Source: Magnetococcales bacterium
Lineage (GTDB): Bacteria; Pseudomonadota; Magnetococcia; Magnetococcales; Magnetaquicoccaceae
Length of the DNA stretch: 8,746 nt
NCBI GenBank assembly: GCA_015228895.1
Contig: JADGCR010000085.1
Span: 1-8,746 of the forward strand
Direction of reading: 5' to 3'
Part shown: one piece after another, positions 1 to 5,853 of the stretch
How the letters are laid out: each line of letters begins with the position of its first letter
How positions within the stretch are numbered: the first letter of the stretch is position 1
Notes under the pieces: model-generated
The model's database searches: none
Told to the model about the DNA's origin: nothing
Seen by the model: only the letters and a program-made list of their open reading frames with translations
Translations under genes and position numbers: made by a program

Positions 1-587
1 TCGCCGCACTGGCCTATCCCGGTGCCGGACGCTCCGTGCAGGAGGAGTTGACCGCGCTCATCGCCGCCATCGGCGAAAACATGAATCTGCGCAGACTGGC
101 ACGCCTGGAAGGCAAGCAAGGGGTGGGCGCCGGATACAGCCATATGGGGGGCAAGATCGGCACCCTGGTGGGCCTGGAGTCCGACGCGGCGGACCAGAAC
201 GCCTTGCAGGAGCTGGGCAAGAAAATCGCCATGCACGTCGCGGCCTCCACCCCGTTCTATCTGAATCGGGAACAGGTCCCCCAGGCGGACCTGGATCGGG
301 AAAAAGAGGTGTTGAGCGATCAGGCCCGCGCCTCCGGCAAGCCGGAGAGCATCATCGAAAAGATGGTGATCGGTCGCCTGTCCAAGTTCTACGGCGACAA
401 CTGCCTGGTGGAACAGCCCTTTGTCATGGATCAGGAACAGACCGTGCAAAACGTGGTGGACGGGGTTGCCAAACAACTCAACAGCACAATCCGCATCTCT
501 GGATTCGCCCGCTTCATGATGGGTGAGGGACTGCAAAAACGGGAAGAGGATTTCGCCGCTGAAGTGGCCAAACAGATCGGCCAATAG
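1..587 (+). CDS. tsf: Elongation factor Ts, 3' part (5' end outside window)
   Basis: EF-Ts is the cytoplasmic nucleotide-exchange factor that releases GDP from EF-Tu during translation elongation. The first complete in-frame codon is at position 3, giving 194 visible residues ending in TAG (585-587). The reading frame is open to the window edge, so the GTG at 36 is not the true start. E. coli EF-Ts is 283 residues, so roughly the first third is missing, including the N-terminal UBA-like domain and the TDFV motif that contact EF-Tu. Visible family landmarks are [27 protein letters not shown], the QPFVMD motif, and a C-terminal block [25 protein letters not shown] that matches the usual EF-Ts ending closely. 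It lies 8 bases upstream of pyrH, the standard bacterial order; rpsB would be expected just upstream of the window. Identification is secure. Confidence 0.97.
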   Translation, partial: AALAYPGAGRSVQEELTALIAAIGENMNLRRLARLEGKQGVGAGYSHMGGKIGTLVGLESDAADQNALQELGKKIAMHVAASTPFYLNREQVPQADLDREKEVLSDQARASGKPESIIEKMVIGRLSKFYGDNCLVEQPFVMDQEQTVQNVVDGVAKQLNSTIRISGFARFMMGEGLQKREEDFAAEVAKQIGQ

Positions 588-590
588 GGG
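586..590 (+). promoter_or_regulatory. Ribosome binding site of pyrH, overlapping the tsf stop
   Basis: The bases AGGGG begin inside the tsf TAG stop codon and lie 5 bases before the pyrH ATG at 596. They are the only Shine-Dalgarno-like stretch before that ATG. A ribosome terminating on tsf would therefore sit on this site, which suggests translational coupling (inference). Confidence 0.6.
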
Positions 591-595
591 ATTCC

Positions 596-1297
596 ATGGG
601 ACGCATTCTGCTGAAACTTTCAGGCGAGGCCCTCATGGGGGCCGGGGGGGAGAATCTCGATCCCGAATTCCTGAAAACTCTGGCCCTGGAGATCAAGAGC
701 GTCCATGAGACGGGCGTTCAGGTGGCCATTGTGGTGGGAGGCGGCAATATCTATCGGGGAGCGACCGGGGCGGCGCTGGGCATGGAACGGTCCAGCGCCG
801 ACCACATGGGCATGCTGGCCACGGTCATCAACGCCCTGGCGTTGCAGTCGGTCCTGGAAGCCAACGGGGTCCGGGTCCGGGTGCTGTCGGCCATCGCCAT
901 GCCCCAGGTGGCCGAGCCGTTCATTCAGCGACAGGCGGTCGCCCATCTGGAACAGGGGCGGGTGGTGATCTTCGCCGCGGGTACGGGCAATCCCTTTTTC
1001 ACCACCGATACGGCGGCCAGTCTGCGGGCGGCGGAGATCCACGCCGATCTCCTGCTGAAGGCCACCAAGGTCGATGGGGTTTACGACTCCGATCCGGCCA
1101 GGAATCCCGCGGCCAAAAGATATGTCACCCTGACCTACGACGAGGTGTTGCGCCAGGAGTTGCGGGTGATGGATCTGACGGCCATCACCTTGTGTCGTGA
1201 CAACAAAATTCCGGTGTGCGTCTTTTCCATACTGGAACGGGGCGCTCTGGCGGCGATTCTGAACGGCGCGCCACGGGGCACCACCATCGGTGTTTAA
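596..1297 (+). CDS. pyrH: Uridylate kinase (UMP kinase)
   Basis: PyrH phosphorylates UMP to UDP with ATP in the cytoplasm, in pyrimidine nucleotide synthesis; bacterial enzymes of this amino-acid-kinase family are hexamers activated by GTP and inhibited by UTP. The 233-residue protein shows the phosphate-binding KLSGEAL (7-13), the glycine loop GGGN (48-51), the DHMGMLAT block (69-76), the [10 protein letters not shown] nucleotide/phosphate segment (129-138) and [15 protein letters not shown] (153-167). The family usually has about 235-245 residues and a few residues such as YKR before the first strand; here the protein starts directly at [10 protein letters not shown]. In-frame codons upstream reach a TGA at 560-562 with no ATG or GTG, so ATG 596 with its AGGGG site is the best start. 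Gaps are 8 bases to tsf and 27 to frr. Confidence 0.97.
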   Translation: MGRILLKLSGEALMGAGGENLDPEFLKTLALEIKSVHETGVQVAIVVGGGNIYRGATGAALGMERSSADHMGMLATVINALALQSVLEANGVRVRVLSAIAMPQVAEPFIQRQAVAHLEQGRVVIFAAGTGNPFFTTDTAASLRAAEIHADLLLKATKVDGVYDSDPARNPAAKRYVTLTYDEVLRQELRVMDLTAITLCRDNKIPVCVFSILERGALAAILNGAPRGTTIGV

Positions 1298-1310
1298 CTC
1301 AGTGAACCAG

Positions 1311-1315
1311 AGAGG
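1311..1315 (+). promoter_or_regulatory. Ribosome binding site of frr
   Basis: The bases AGAGG lie 9 bases before the frr ATG at 1325, inside the 27-base pyrH-frr gap. They support that ATG, which also gives the standard family N-terminus. Confidence 0.55.
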
Positions 1316-1324
1316 CATGCGAAG

Positions 1325-1882
1325 ATGATCGATCCCGTGTTGCAGTCGTTGGGTCAACGGATGATCAAGGCCGTCCACGCCCTGAAGGAGGAGTTGGCCG
1401 GACTGCGCACCGGGCGGGCCTCCACCTCCCTGCTGGATCGGGTCGTGGTGTCGGCTTATGGCTCCGACACCCCCCTGAATCAGGTGGCCTCCATGAACGT
1501 GCCCGAACCCCGCATGATCACGATTCAGCCCTGGGACAAAAAACTCATCAAGGCCATCGAGAAGGCCATCCTGGAATCCGATCTGGGCCTGAACCCCTCC
1601 AACGACGGGGTGGTGATTCGCGTCCCGTTGCCGGAACTCACCGAGGAGCGGCGTCGGGATCTGGTCAAACTGGTCTACAAGGCGGGGGAGCAGGCCAAGG
1701 TGGCCATGCGCAACGTGCGCCGGGAGACCATGGACCAGTTCAAGAAAATGGAAAAGAACAAGGAGATCTCCCAGGACGATTTGCGTCATATGGAAAAGGT
1801 GGTGCAGGAACGCACGGATTTGCATGTCAAGGAGGTGGACGAGATCGTTGCACATAAAGAGGCCGATGTCATGCGGGTATAG
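1325..1882 (+). CDS. frr: Ribosome recycling factor
   Basis: RRF acts with EF-G and IF3 in the cytoplasm to split the post-termination ribosome so the subunits can be reused. The 185-residue length is exactly typical. The protein shows the two-domain architecture: an N-terminal helix ending in the signature LRTGRAS (27-33), a beta-rich domain II (about 31-104, with [19 protein letters not shown]), then the long helical part with [18 protein letters not shown] and the charged stretch [15 protein letters not shown], ending HKEADVMRV. Positively charged residues in the RTGRA region are the family's 23S rRNA contact. ATG 1325 has an AGAGG site 9 bases upstream. The gene sits 27 bases after pyrH and 35 bases before uppS, consistent with one transcript. 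No oddity was seen and identification is secure. Confidence 0.98.
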   Translation: MIDPVLQSLGQRMIKAVHALKEELAGLRTGRASTSLLDRVVVSAYGSDTPLNQVASMNVPEPRMITIQPWDKKLIKAIEKAILESDLGLNPSNDGVVIRVPLPELTEERRRDLVKLVYKAGEQAKVAMRNVRRETMDQFKKMEKNKEISQDDLRHMEKVVQERTDLHVKEVDEIVAHKEADVMRV

Positions 1883-1917
1883 ACGGCATTATGTCTGAAC
1901 CGACACGAAGATGATTG

Positions 1918-2637
1918 ATGACCAATATCCCTCAAGAAAAACTGCCCCGGCATATCGCCATCGTCATGGACGGCAACCGTCGCTGGGCGAAGAGCCGTTT
2001 TCTGCCCAAGATCGAAGGCCATCGCCGGGGGGTCAAGGCCGTGCGCCGTACCGTCGAAGCCTGCCTGGCGCTGAAAATCCCCACCCTGACGCTTTATACC
2101 TTCTCTTCGGAAAACTGGAACCGTCCCCAGGAGGAGGTGGCTTCGCTGATGAATCTGTTGGCCATCCATCTCCGCAGGGAGATGGATCAACTGGTGCGCG
2201 AAGGGGTCCGTTTCCGCGCCTTGGGGCGCATCCGGGACCTGCCGGAGAACATCCAGAACCTGGTGCGGGAGATGGAAGCGCAGACCAGGGACAATCAGTC
2301 CCTGGACTTCAATATCGCCCTCAACTACGGGGGTCGGCAGGAACTGGTGGACGCGGCCCGCGCGCTGGCGCAGGAGGTGGCTGACGGCACCCTCTCCCCC
2401 GCCGGGATCACCGAGGAGAGTCTGGCCGCGCGTTTGACCACCTCGGGTCAGTTGGACCCGGATTTATTGATCCGTACCGGTGGGGAACAGCGGATCAGCA
2501 ATTTTTTGCTCTGGCAAATGGCCTACACCGAAATGATCTTTCTGCCCATCTACTGGCCTGAGTTCGAATCGCGCCACCTGGAGGAAGCCATTCGGGAGTA
2601 TGCAACCCGTGACCGTCGTTTCGGCGCAGCTCGCTAA
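1918..2637 (+). CDS. uppS: Undecaprenyl diphosphate synthase (cis-prenyltransferase)
   Basis: UppS adds eight isopentenyl units to farnesyl diphosphate in cis configuration, giving C55-PP, the precursor of the lipid carrier for peptidoglycan and O-antigen units; it works at the inner face of the membrane. The 239-residue protein carries the family landmarks: HIAIVMDGNRRWAK (12-25, with the catalytic Asp18 equivalent to Asp26 of E. coli), TLYTFSSENW, NIALNYGGRQEL, and the C-terminal signature DLLIRTGGEQRISNFLLWQ (183-201 approx.) followed by EMIFLPIYWPEF. Length is normal for the family. Start choice is unsettled: ATG 1918 is preceded directly by an in-frame TTG at 1915, and an out-of-frame ATG lies at 1911. 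GAAG at 1907-1910 is the nearest Shine-Dalgarno-like sequence and suits 1918 with 7 bases of spacing. The next gene is cdsA. Confidence 0.96.
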   Translation: MTNIPQEKLPRHIAIVMDGNRRWAKSRFLPKIEGHRRGVKAVRRTVEACLALKIPTLTLYTFSSENWNRPQEEVASLMNLLAIHLRREMDQLVREGVRFRALGRIRDLPENIQNLVREMEAQTRDNQSLDFNIALNYGGRQELVDAARALAQEVADGTLSPAGITEESLAARLTTSGQLDPDLLIRTGGEQRISNFLLWQMAYTEMIFLPIYWPEFESRHLEEAIREYATRDRRFGAAR

Positions 2638-2661
2638 CCTTTGTCCCGCTAACCTTTGGAT
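2632..2661 (+). repeat. 15-base tandem duplication spanning the uppS stop
   Basis: The 12-base word CGCTAACCTTTG occurs at 2632-2643 and again at 2647-2658, a period of 15 bases. The first copy contains the uppS TAA stop (2635-2637). Because 15 is a multiple of three, the second copy places another TAA (2650-2652) in the same frame, so it acts as a backup stop. The two copies fill nearly the whole uppS-cdsA gap. A recent local tandem duplication is the simplest explanation (inference). Confidence 0.8.
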
Positions 2662-2669
2662 TGCACCGG

Positions 2670-3500
2670 ATGATCGCACGTCTGCTGTCAGCCTCTGTCC
2701 TGATTCCTCTTCTGCTTCTGTTGCTGCTGGCAGGGACGAGGGAAATGCTGTTTCCTCTGCTGTTGCTCGCGGCATCGCTGTTGTTGTGGGAATGGTTGGG
2801 TCTGATGCATCGACCGGTCGTCTTGCGCACCTTTCTGCCCGTGCTGGCACCGGTGTGGCTGTTGCTGTGCACCGGTCACTGGGGCGCGCCGGGCTGGATT
2901 CCCCTGGAGTTGGTGTTGATTCTGGCCGGGTTGCTGTCCTGGGGATTGGTGAACTATCAGCCGGGCAAGCTGGTCTCCTCGATTGCGGGTTTTCGTTACA
3001 TGGGGGTGATCTACTGCGGCGTTCCCCTGATGCTGCTGGACGGCATCCGCGCCATGCAACGGGGCGGGGAATTGATCTGTCTGTTGTTGTTTGTCATCTG
3101 GGCCACGGACACCGGGGCGTTGCTGGCGGGACGCACCCTGGGCGAGCGGAAGCTGGCGCCCCACATCAGCCCCAACAAGACCTGGGCCGGTTTCTGGGGG
3201 GGGCTGGGGCTGGGGACGCTGGCGGGTCTGGTGAGCGCCATGGGGTTCTCGCTGCCGTTTTCGTTTCTGGAGGCGGTGGTGCTGGGGGGAGCGCTCTCTT
3301 TCGCGGGTCAGATCGGTGACCTGCTGGAATCGGTGCTGAAACGGGAAGCGGGGGTCAAGGACGCGGGCGCCCTGATTCCTGGCCATGGGGGGTTGCTGGA
3401 CCGTCTGGACAGTCTGCTGTTCGCCGTGCCGGTCTTCGCTTTGTACCTGCGGCTGCGGGCGGGTGGCGCGGACGCGGGAGTCTTTCTCCTTGGCGGTTAA
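2670..3500 (+). CDS. cdsA: Phosphatidate cytidylyltransferase (CDP-diacylglycerol synthase)
   Basis: CdsA is a multi-pass inner-membrane enzyme that makes CDP-diacylglycerol from phosphatidic acid and CTP, the branch point for all phospholipids. From ATG 2670 the protein has 276 residues, close to E. coli CdsA (about 285). It begins with very hydrophobic leucine-rich segments (RLLSASVLIPLLLLLLLAG, then LLLLAASLLLW) and continues with several more membrane segments. The C-terminal half holds FVIWATDTGALLAGRTLG, KLAPHISPNKTWAGF and the full family signature S-x-LKREAGVKD-x-G-x(2)-IPGHGGLLDRLDS with its conserved Lys/Asp and Asp residues. An in-frame TTG at 2661 would add three residues but has no ribosome binding site; ATG 2670 has only a weak GGA 9 bases upstream. 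The 3' end overlaps dxr by 11 bases. Function is certain, start less so. Confidence 0.95.
   Translation: MIARLLSASVLIPLLLLLLLAGTREMLFPLLLLAASLLLWEWLGLMHRPVVLRTFLPVLAPVWLLLCTGHWGAPGWIPLELVLILAGLLSWGLVNYQPGKLVSSIAGFRYMGVIYCGVPLMLLDGIRAMQRGGELICLLLFVIWATDTGALLAGRTLGERKLAPHISPNKTWAGFWGGLGLGTLAGLVSAMGFSLPFSFLEAVVLGGALSFAGQIGDLLESVLKREAGVKDAGALIPGHGGLLDRLDSLLFAVPVFALYLRLRAGGADAGVFLLGG
3476..3480 (+). promoter_or_regulatory. Ribosome binding site of dxr, inside cdsA
   Basis: GGGAG lies 9 bases before the TTG at 3490, inside the last codons of cdsA. It decides the dxr start: the TTG then yields MAVKKLALLGATGSIG, which is exactly where DXR proteins normally begin. The alternative GTG at 3463 lacks a comparable site. 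Confidence 0.6.
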
Positions 3501-4701
3501 AAAACTCGCCCTGCTGGGCGCGACCGGTTCCATCGGCGTGAGCGCCCTGGACGTGGTGGCGGCCCATCCGGACCGTTTCCAGGTGGTGGCCCTGGCGGCG
3601 GGCTCCAACGTGGAGCTGCTGTTGGATCAGACGCGCCGGTTTCGTCCCCAGGTCGTGGCCTTGTGGGACGAGGACGGGGCGGCGCGGTTGCGTGAACGTC
3701 TGGCGGGGGAACCGGTCACGGTGTTGTCCGGTCTTGCCGGGGTGGAGAGCGTCGCGGCCTGGGAGGGGGTGGAGATGACCCTGTCGGCCATTGTCGGGGC
3801 GGCGGGTTTGCGCCCCACCCTGGCGGCGATCCGGGCCGGCAAGGATGTGGCGCTGGCCAACAAGGAGTGCCTGGTCATGGCCGGCGCCCTTTTCATGCGC
3901 GAGGCGCGTGAACGCGGGGTGCGGGTGATTCCGGTGGATTCGGAGCACAGCGCCATTTTCCAGGTGCTGTTCAATGGGGGGCGGAGCTTCGTCACCACGG
4001 TGCTGGAGGAACACCACGGGGGGGCGACCCCCGGTTTGCTGCTCACCGCCTCCGGCGGGCCGTTCAGGGGCTATGACCGGGAGCGGTTGTCCACCGTCAC
4101 CGCCGCTGAGGCCCTCAATCATCCCAACTGGAGCATGGGCAGGAAAATCTCCATCGATTCGGCCACCTGCATGAACAAGGGGCTGGAGGTGATCGAAGCC
4201 CACCATCTGTTCGGTGTCCCCCCGGAGCGCATCGGGGTGGTGGTGCATCCGGAAAGCATCGTTCACTCCATGGTGGTCTACCCGGACGGCTCGGTCTTGG
4301 CCCAGATGGGCGTTCCGGACATGCGCACCCCCATCGCCGTGGCCCTGGCCTGGCCGGAGCGGATCACCACTCCGGTTCCCCCGCTGAATCTGGCCGAGGT
4401 GGGACGGTTGCATTTTTATGACCCCCCGGACCCGGTGGCCTTTCCCTGTCTGGAGTTGGCCTATCAGGCGCTGCGCCAGGGAGGCGGGGCGCCGGCGATC
4501 CTGAACGGGGCCAACGAGGTGGCGGTCATGGCCTTTCTGGAACGGAAGATCGGTTTTCTGGACATCCCCCGGCTCATCGGGTGGACCCTGGAAGGGGACA
4601 CGTCGGGGGAACCGGGTTCGGTGAGCGAACTTCTGGAGTTGGATCAAGGGGCACGCGCGCGTGCCGAGGAATGGATCTCCCGATATGGCAAGGGATGGTA
4701 A
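3490..4701 (+). CDS. dxr: 1-deoxy-D-xylulose 5-phosphate reductoisomerase
   Basis: Dxr rearranges and reduces DXP to 2-C-methyl-D-erythritol 4-phosphate with NADPH and a divalent metal, the first committed step of the MEP isoprenoid pathway, in the cytoplasm. From TTG 3490 it has 403 residues (E. coli 398). Visible motifs: NADPH-binding LLGATGSIG (8-16), DVALANKE (119-126), the metal ligands in VDSEHSAIFQ (Asp150, Glu152) and in MNKGLEVIEA (Glu233), the TASGGPFR loop (187-193), HPNWSMGRKISIDSAT (211-226), HPESIVHSMV (253-262), and the C-terminal LNGANEVAV. The reading frame is open further upstream into cdsA, but those residues do not look like a Dxr N-terminus; GTG 3463 is the only reasonable alternative. 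It overlaps the cdsA stop by 11 bases and ends 6 bases before rseP. With uppS nearby, the cluster joins early and late isoprenoid steps. Confidence 0.96.
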   Translation: MAVKKLALLGATGSIGVSALDVVAAHPDRFQVVALAAGSNVELLLDQTRRFRPQVVALWDEDGAARLRERLAGEPVTVLSGLAGVESVAAWEGVEMTLSAIVGAAGLRPTLAAIRAGKDVALANKECLVMAGALFMREARERGVRVIPVDSEHSAIFQVLFNGGRSFVTTVLEEHHGGATPGLLLTASGGPFRGYDRERLSTVTAAEALNHPNWSMGRKISIDSATCMNKGLEVIEAHHLFGVPPERIGVVVHPESIVHSMVVYPDGSVLAQMGVPDMRTPIAVALAWPERITTPVPPLNLAEVGRLHFYDPPDPVAFPCLELAYQALRQGGGAPAILNGANEVAVMAFLERKIGFLDIPRLIGWTLEGDTSGEPGSVSELLELDQGARARAEEWISRYGKGW

Positions 4702-4706
4702 GGTGG
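4700..4706 (+). promoter_or_regulatory. Ribosome binding site of rseP, overlapping the dxr stop
   Basis: AAGGTGG overlaps the last two bases of the dxr TAA and sits only one base before the rseP ATG at 4708, or four bases if only AAGG pairs. The spacing is short, but the ATG gives the expected RseP N-terminus and translation from dxr termination is likely coupled (inference). Confidence 0.45.
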
Positions 4707-4707
4707 A

Positions 4708-5793
4708 ATGAATACGGTATTTTGGGCCATCGTGGTCCTGGGTGTGTTGATCTTTGTGCATGAACTGGGGCATTTCCTGTTCGCGCGTCTGTTCGGTGTG
4801 CGGGTGCTGGTCTTCTCCCTGGGGTTCGGACCCCGGATCGCCAGTTGGAGCAAGGGGGAGGGAAGCACCGAATACCGCCTTTCCGCCGTGCCGCTTGGTG
4901 GTTATGTCAAAATGCTCGGCGAGTCGGAGGGGGACGAGGAGACCCGGGCGGTCTCCGAGGAGGATGCGCAACACGCCTTCGACCAGCAGGGTGTGTGGCG
5001 GCGCTTCTGGATCGTCTTCGCGGGTCCGGCGTTCAATTTCATCTTCGCGTTCGTTTTTCTGGTCATGGCCTTCATGGTCGGCGTGGGGGAGGTGCTGCCC
5101 GTGGTGGGGTCGGTGACGGCCAACATGCCCGCGGCGGAGGCCGGGGTGCAGGTGGGGGACCGGATTTTATCCATCAACGATCAACCGGTCACCCGCTGGG
5201 AGGTGTTGAGCCACACCATCAAGAACTCCGATGGCAGGCCGATGCAGTTCTCCCTGCAGCGGGGCGAGCGGGCCTTCATGCTGACGATTCAGCCCAAGGT
5301 GCGGGAGATGACCAACCTCTTTGGCGAGACGGTGAAAACCAATCTGATCGGCATCGGACCGGGGGACGCGGTGGAACAGGTCTCCTATGGTTTCGGAGAC
5401 GCGTGGTTGCGGGGGGCGGAGCAGACCTGGCGCATGTCGGAGATGATCGTGCTGGGGGTGTGGAAGCTCATGACCCGCGCGGTCCCGGCGGATCAGATCG
5501 GCGGGCCGTTGATGATCGCGGAAATGGCGGGCAAGTCCGCCTCCCAGGGGAGCAGCAGTCTGTTGTTTTTCATGGCGTTGATCTCGATCAATCTGGGTAT
5601 TTTGAACCTGTTGCCCATTCCCGTTTTGGATGGGGGGCATCTGCTCTTCTTCCTCATCGAGGCGGTCAAGGGGAGTCCGGTTTCCGAAGCGGTCCGCATG
5701 GGGGCCAGTCGGGTGGGGATGTTTCTGCTGGTCCTGCTGATGGTGTGGGCGATGAAAAACGATCTGACCCGCATGTTCCCTTTCTGGGAGTGA
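4708..5793 (+). CDS. rseP: RIP (site-2 type) zinc metalloprotease, single PDZ
   Basis: This is an M50-family intramembrane protease of the inner membrane. In E. coli, RseP cleaves the anti-sigma factor RseA after DegS and also clears signal-peptide remnants; the substrate here is not shown by the sequence. The 361-residue protein starts with a transmembrane segment containing the zinc motif HELGH (His18, Glu19, His22), followed by VPLGGYVKMLGE (61-72), a second membrane segment after FAGPAFNFIFAF (104-115), one PDZ domain (about 130-198: MPAAEAGVQVGDRILSIN), and the third zinc ligand in NLLPIPVLDGGH (300-311, Asp308), ending in a further membrane segment. E. coli RseP has about 450 residues and two PDZ domains; the shorter single-PDZ form is the one typical of alphaproteobacteria and many other bacteria. 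It lies 6 bases after dxr and 60 before bamA. Confidence 0.95.
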   Translation: MNTVFWAIVVLGVLIFVHELGHFLFARLFGVRVLVFSLGFGPRIASWSKGEGSTEYRLSAVPLGGYVKMLGESEGDEETRAVSEEDAQHAFDQQGVWRRFWIVFAGPAFNFIFAFVFLVMAFMVGVGEVLPVVGSVTANMPAAEAGVQVGDRILSINDQPVTRWEVLSHTIKNSDGRPMQFSLQRGERAFMLTIQPKVREMTNLFGETVKTNLIGIGPGDAVEQVSYGFGDAWLRGAEQTWRMSEMIVLGVWKLMTRAVPADQIGGPLMIAEMAGKSASQGSSSLLFFMALISINLGILNLLPIPVLDGGHLLFFLIEAVKGSPVSEAVRMGASRVGMFLLVLLMVWAMKNDLTRMFPFWE

Positions 5794-5843
5794 CGACGGG
5801 AAGGTGAAAGGTTCCGGTTTTTTCTTGCCTCGGCCGTTCAGAA

Positions 5844-5849
5844 TGAGGT
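5844..5849 (+). promoter_or_regulatory. Probable ribosome binding site of bamA
   Basis: TGAGGT ends 4 bases before the TTG at 5854 and directly abuts an out-of-frame ATG at 5850. It is the best Shine-Dalgarno-like sequence in the rseP-bamA gap. It favours TTG 5854 over the in-frame ATGs at 5881 and 5899, though TGAGG at 5882-5886 could weakly serve 5899. Confidence 0.4.
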
Positions 5850-5853
5850 ATGT

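Noticed and set aside
36..587. GTG at 36 as the start of a short EF-Ts
   Set aside because: The EF-Ts frame and its conserved sequence continue upstream to the window edge, so the gene is simply cut by the window.
620..1855. A 411-codon minus-strand reading frame across pyrH and frr
   Set aside because: pyrH and frr share a frame and this is its in-register complement. It has no domain and no suitable start signals.
2600..3319. A 239-codon plus-strand frame overlapping cdsA
   Set aside because: The product is low-complexity (Gly/Ala/Val/Arg) without motifs, while the cdsA frame carries the full family signature.
3355..4974. A 539-codon minus-strand reading frame across dxr and the start of rseP
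   Set aside because: It is in register with both genes on the opposite strand, has an Arg/Pro/Gly/His/Gln-rich shadow composition and no recognisable domain.
4845..5807. A 320-codon plus-strand frame overlapping rseP
   Set aside because: The glycine- and arginine-rich product is an out-of-frame reading of a GC-rich gene; the rseP frame holds all the family motifs.
5799..5823. Possible factor-independent terminator between rseP and bamA
   Set aside because: The stem has only four base pairs with a nine-base loop and is separated from the T run by two G bases, too weak to call.
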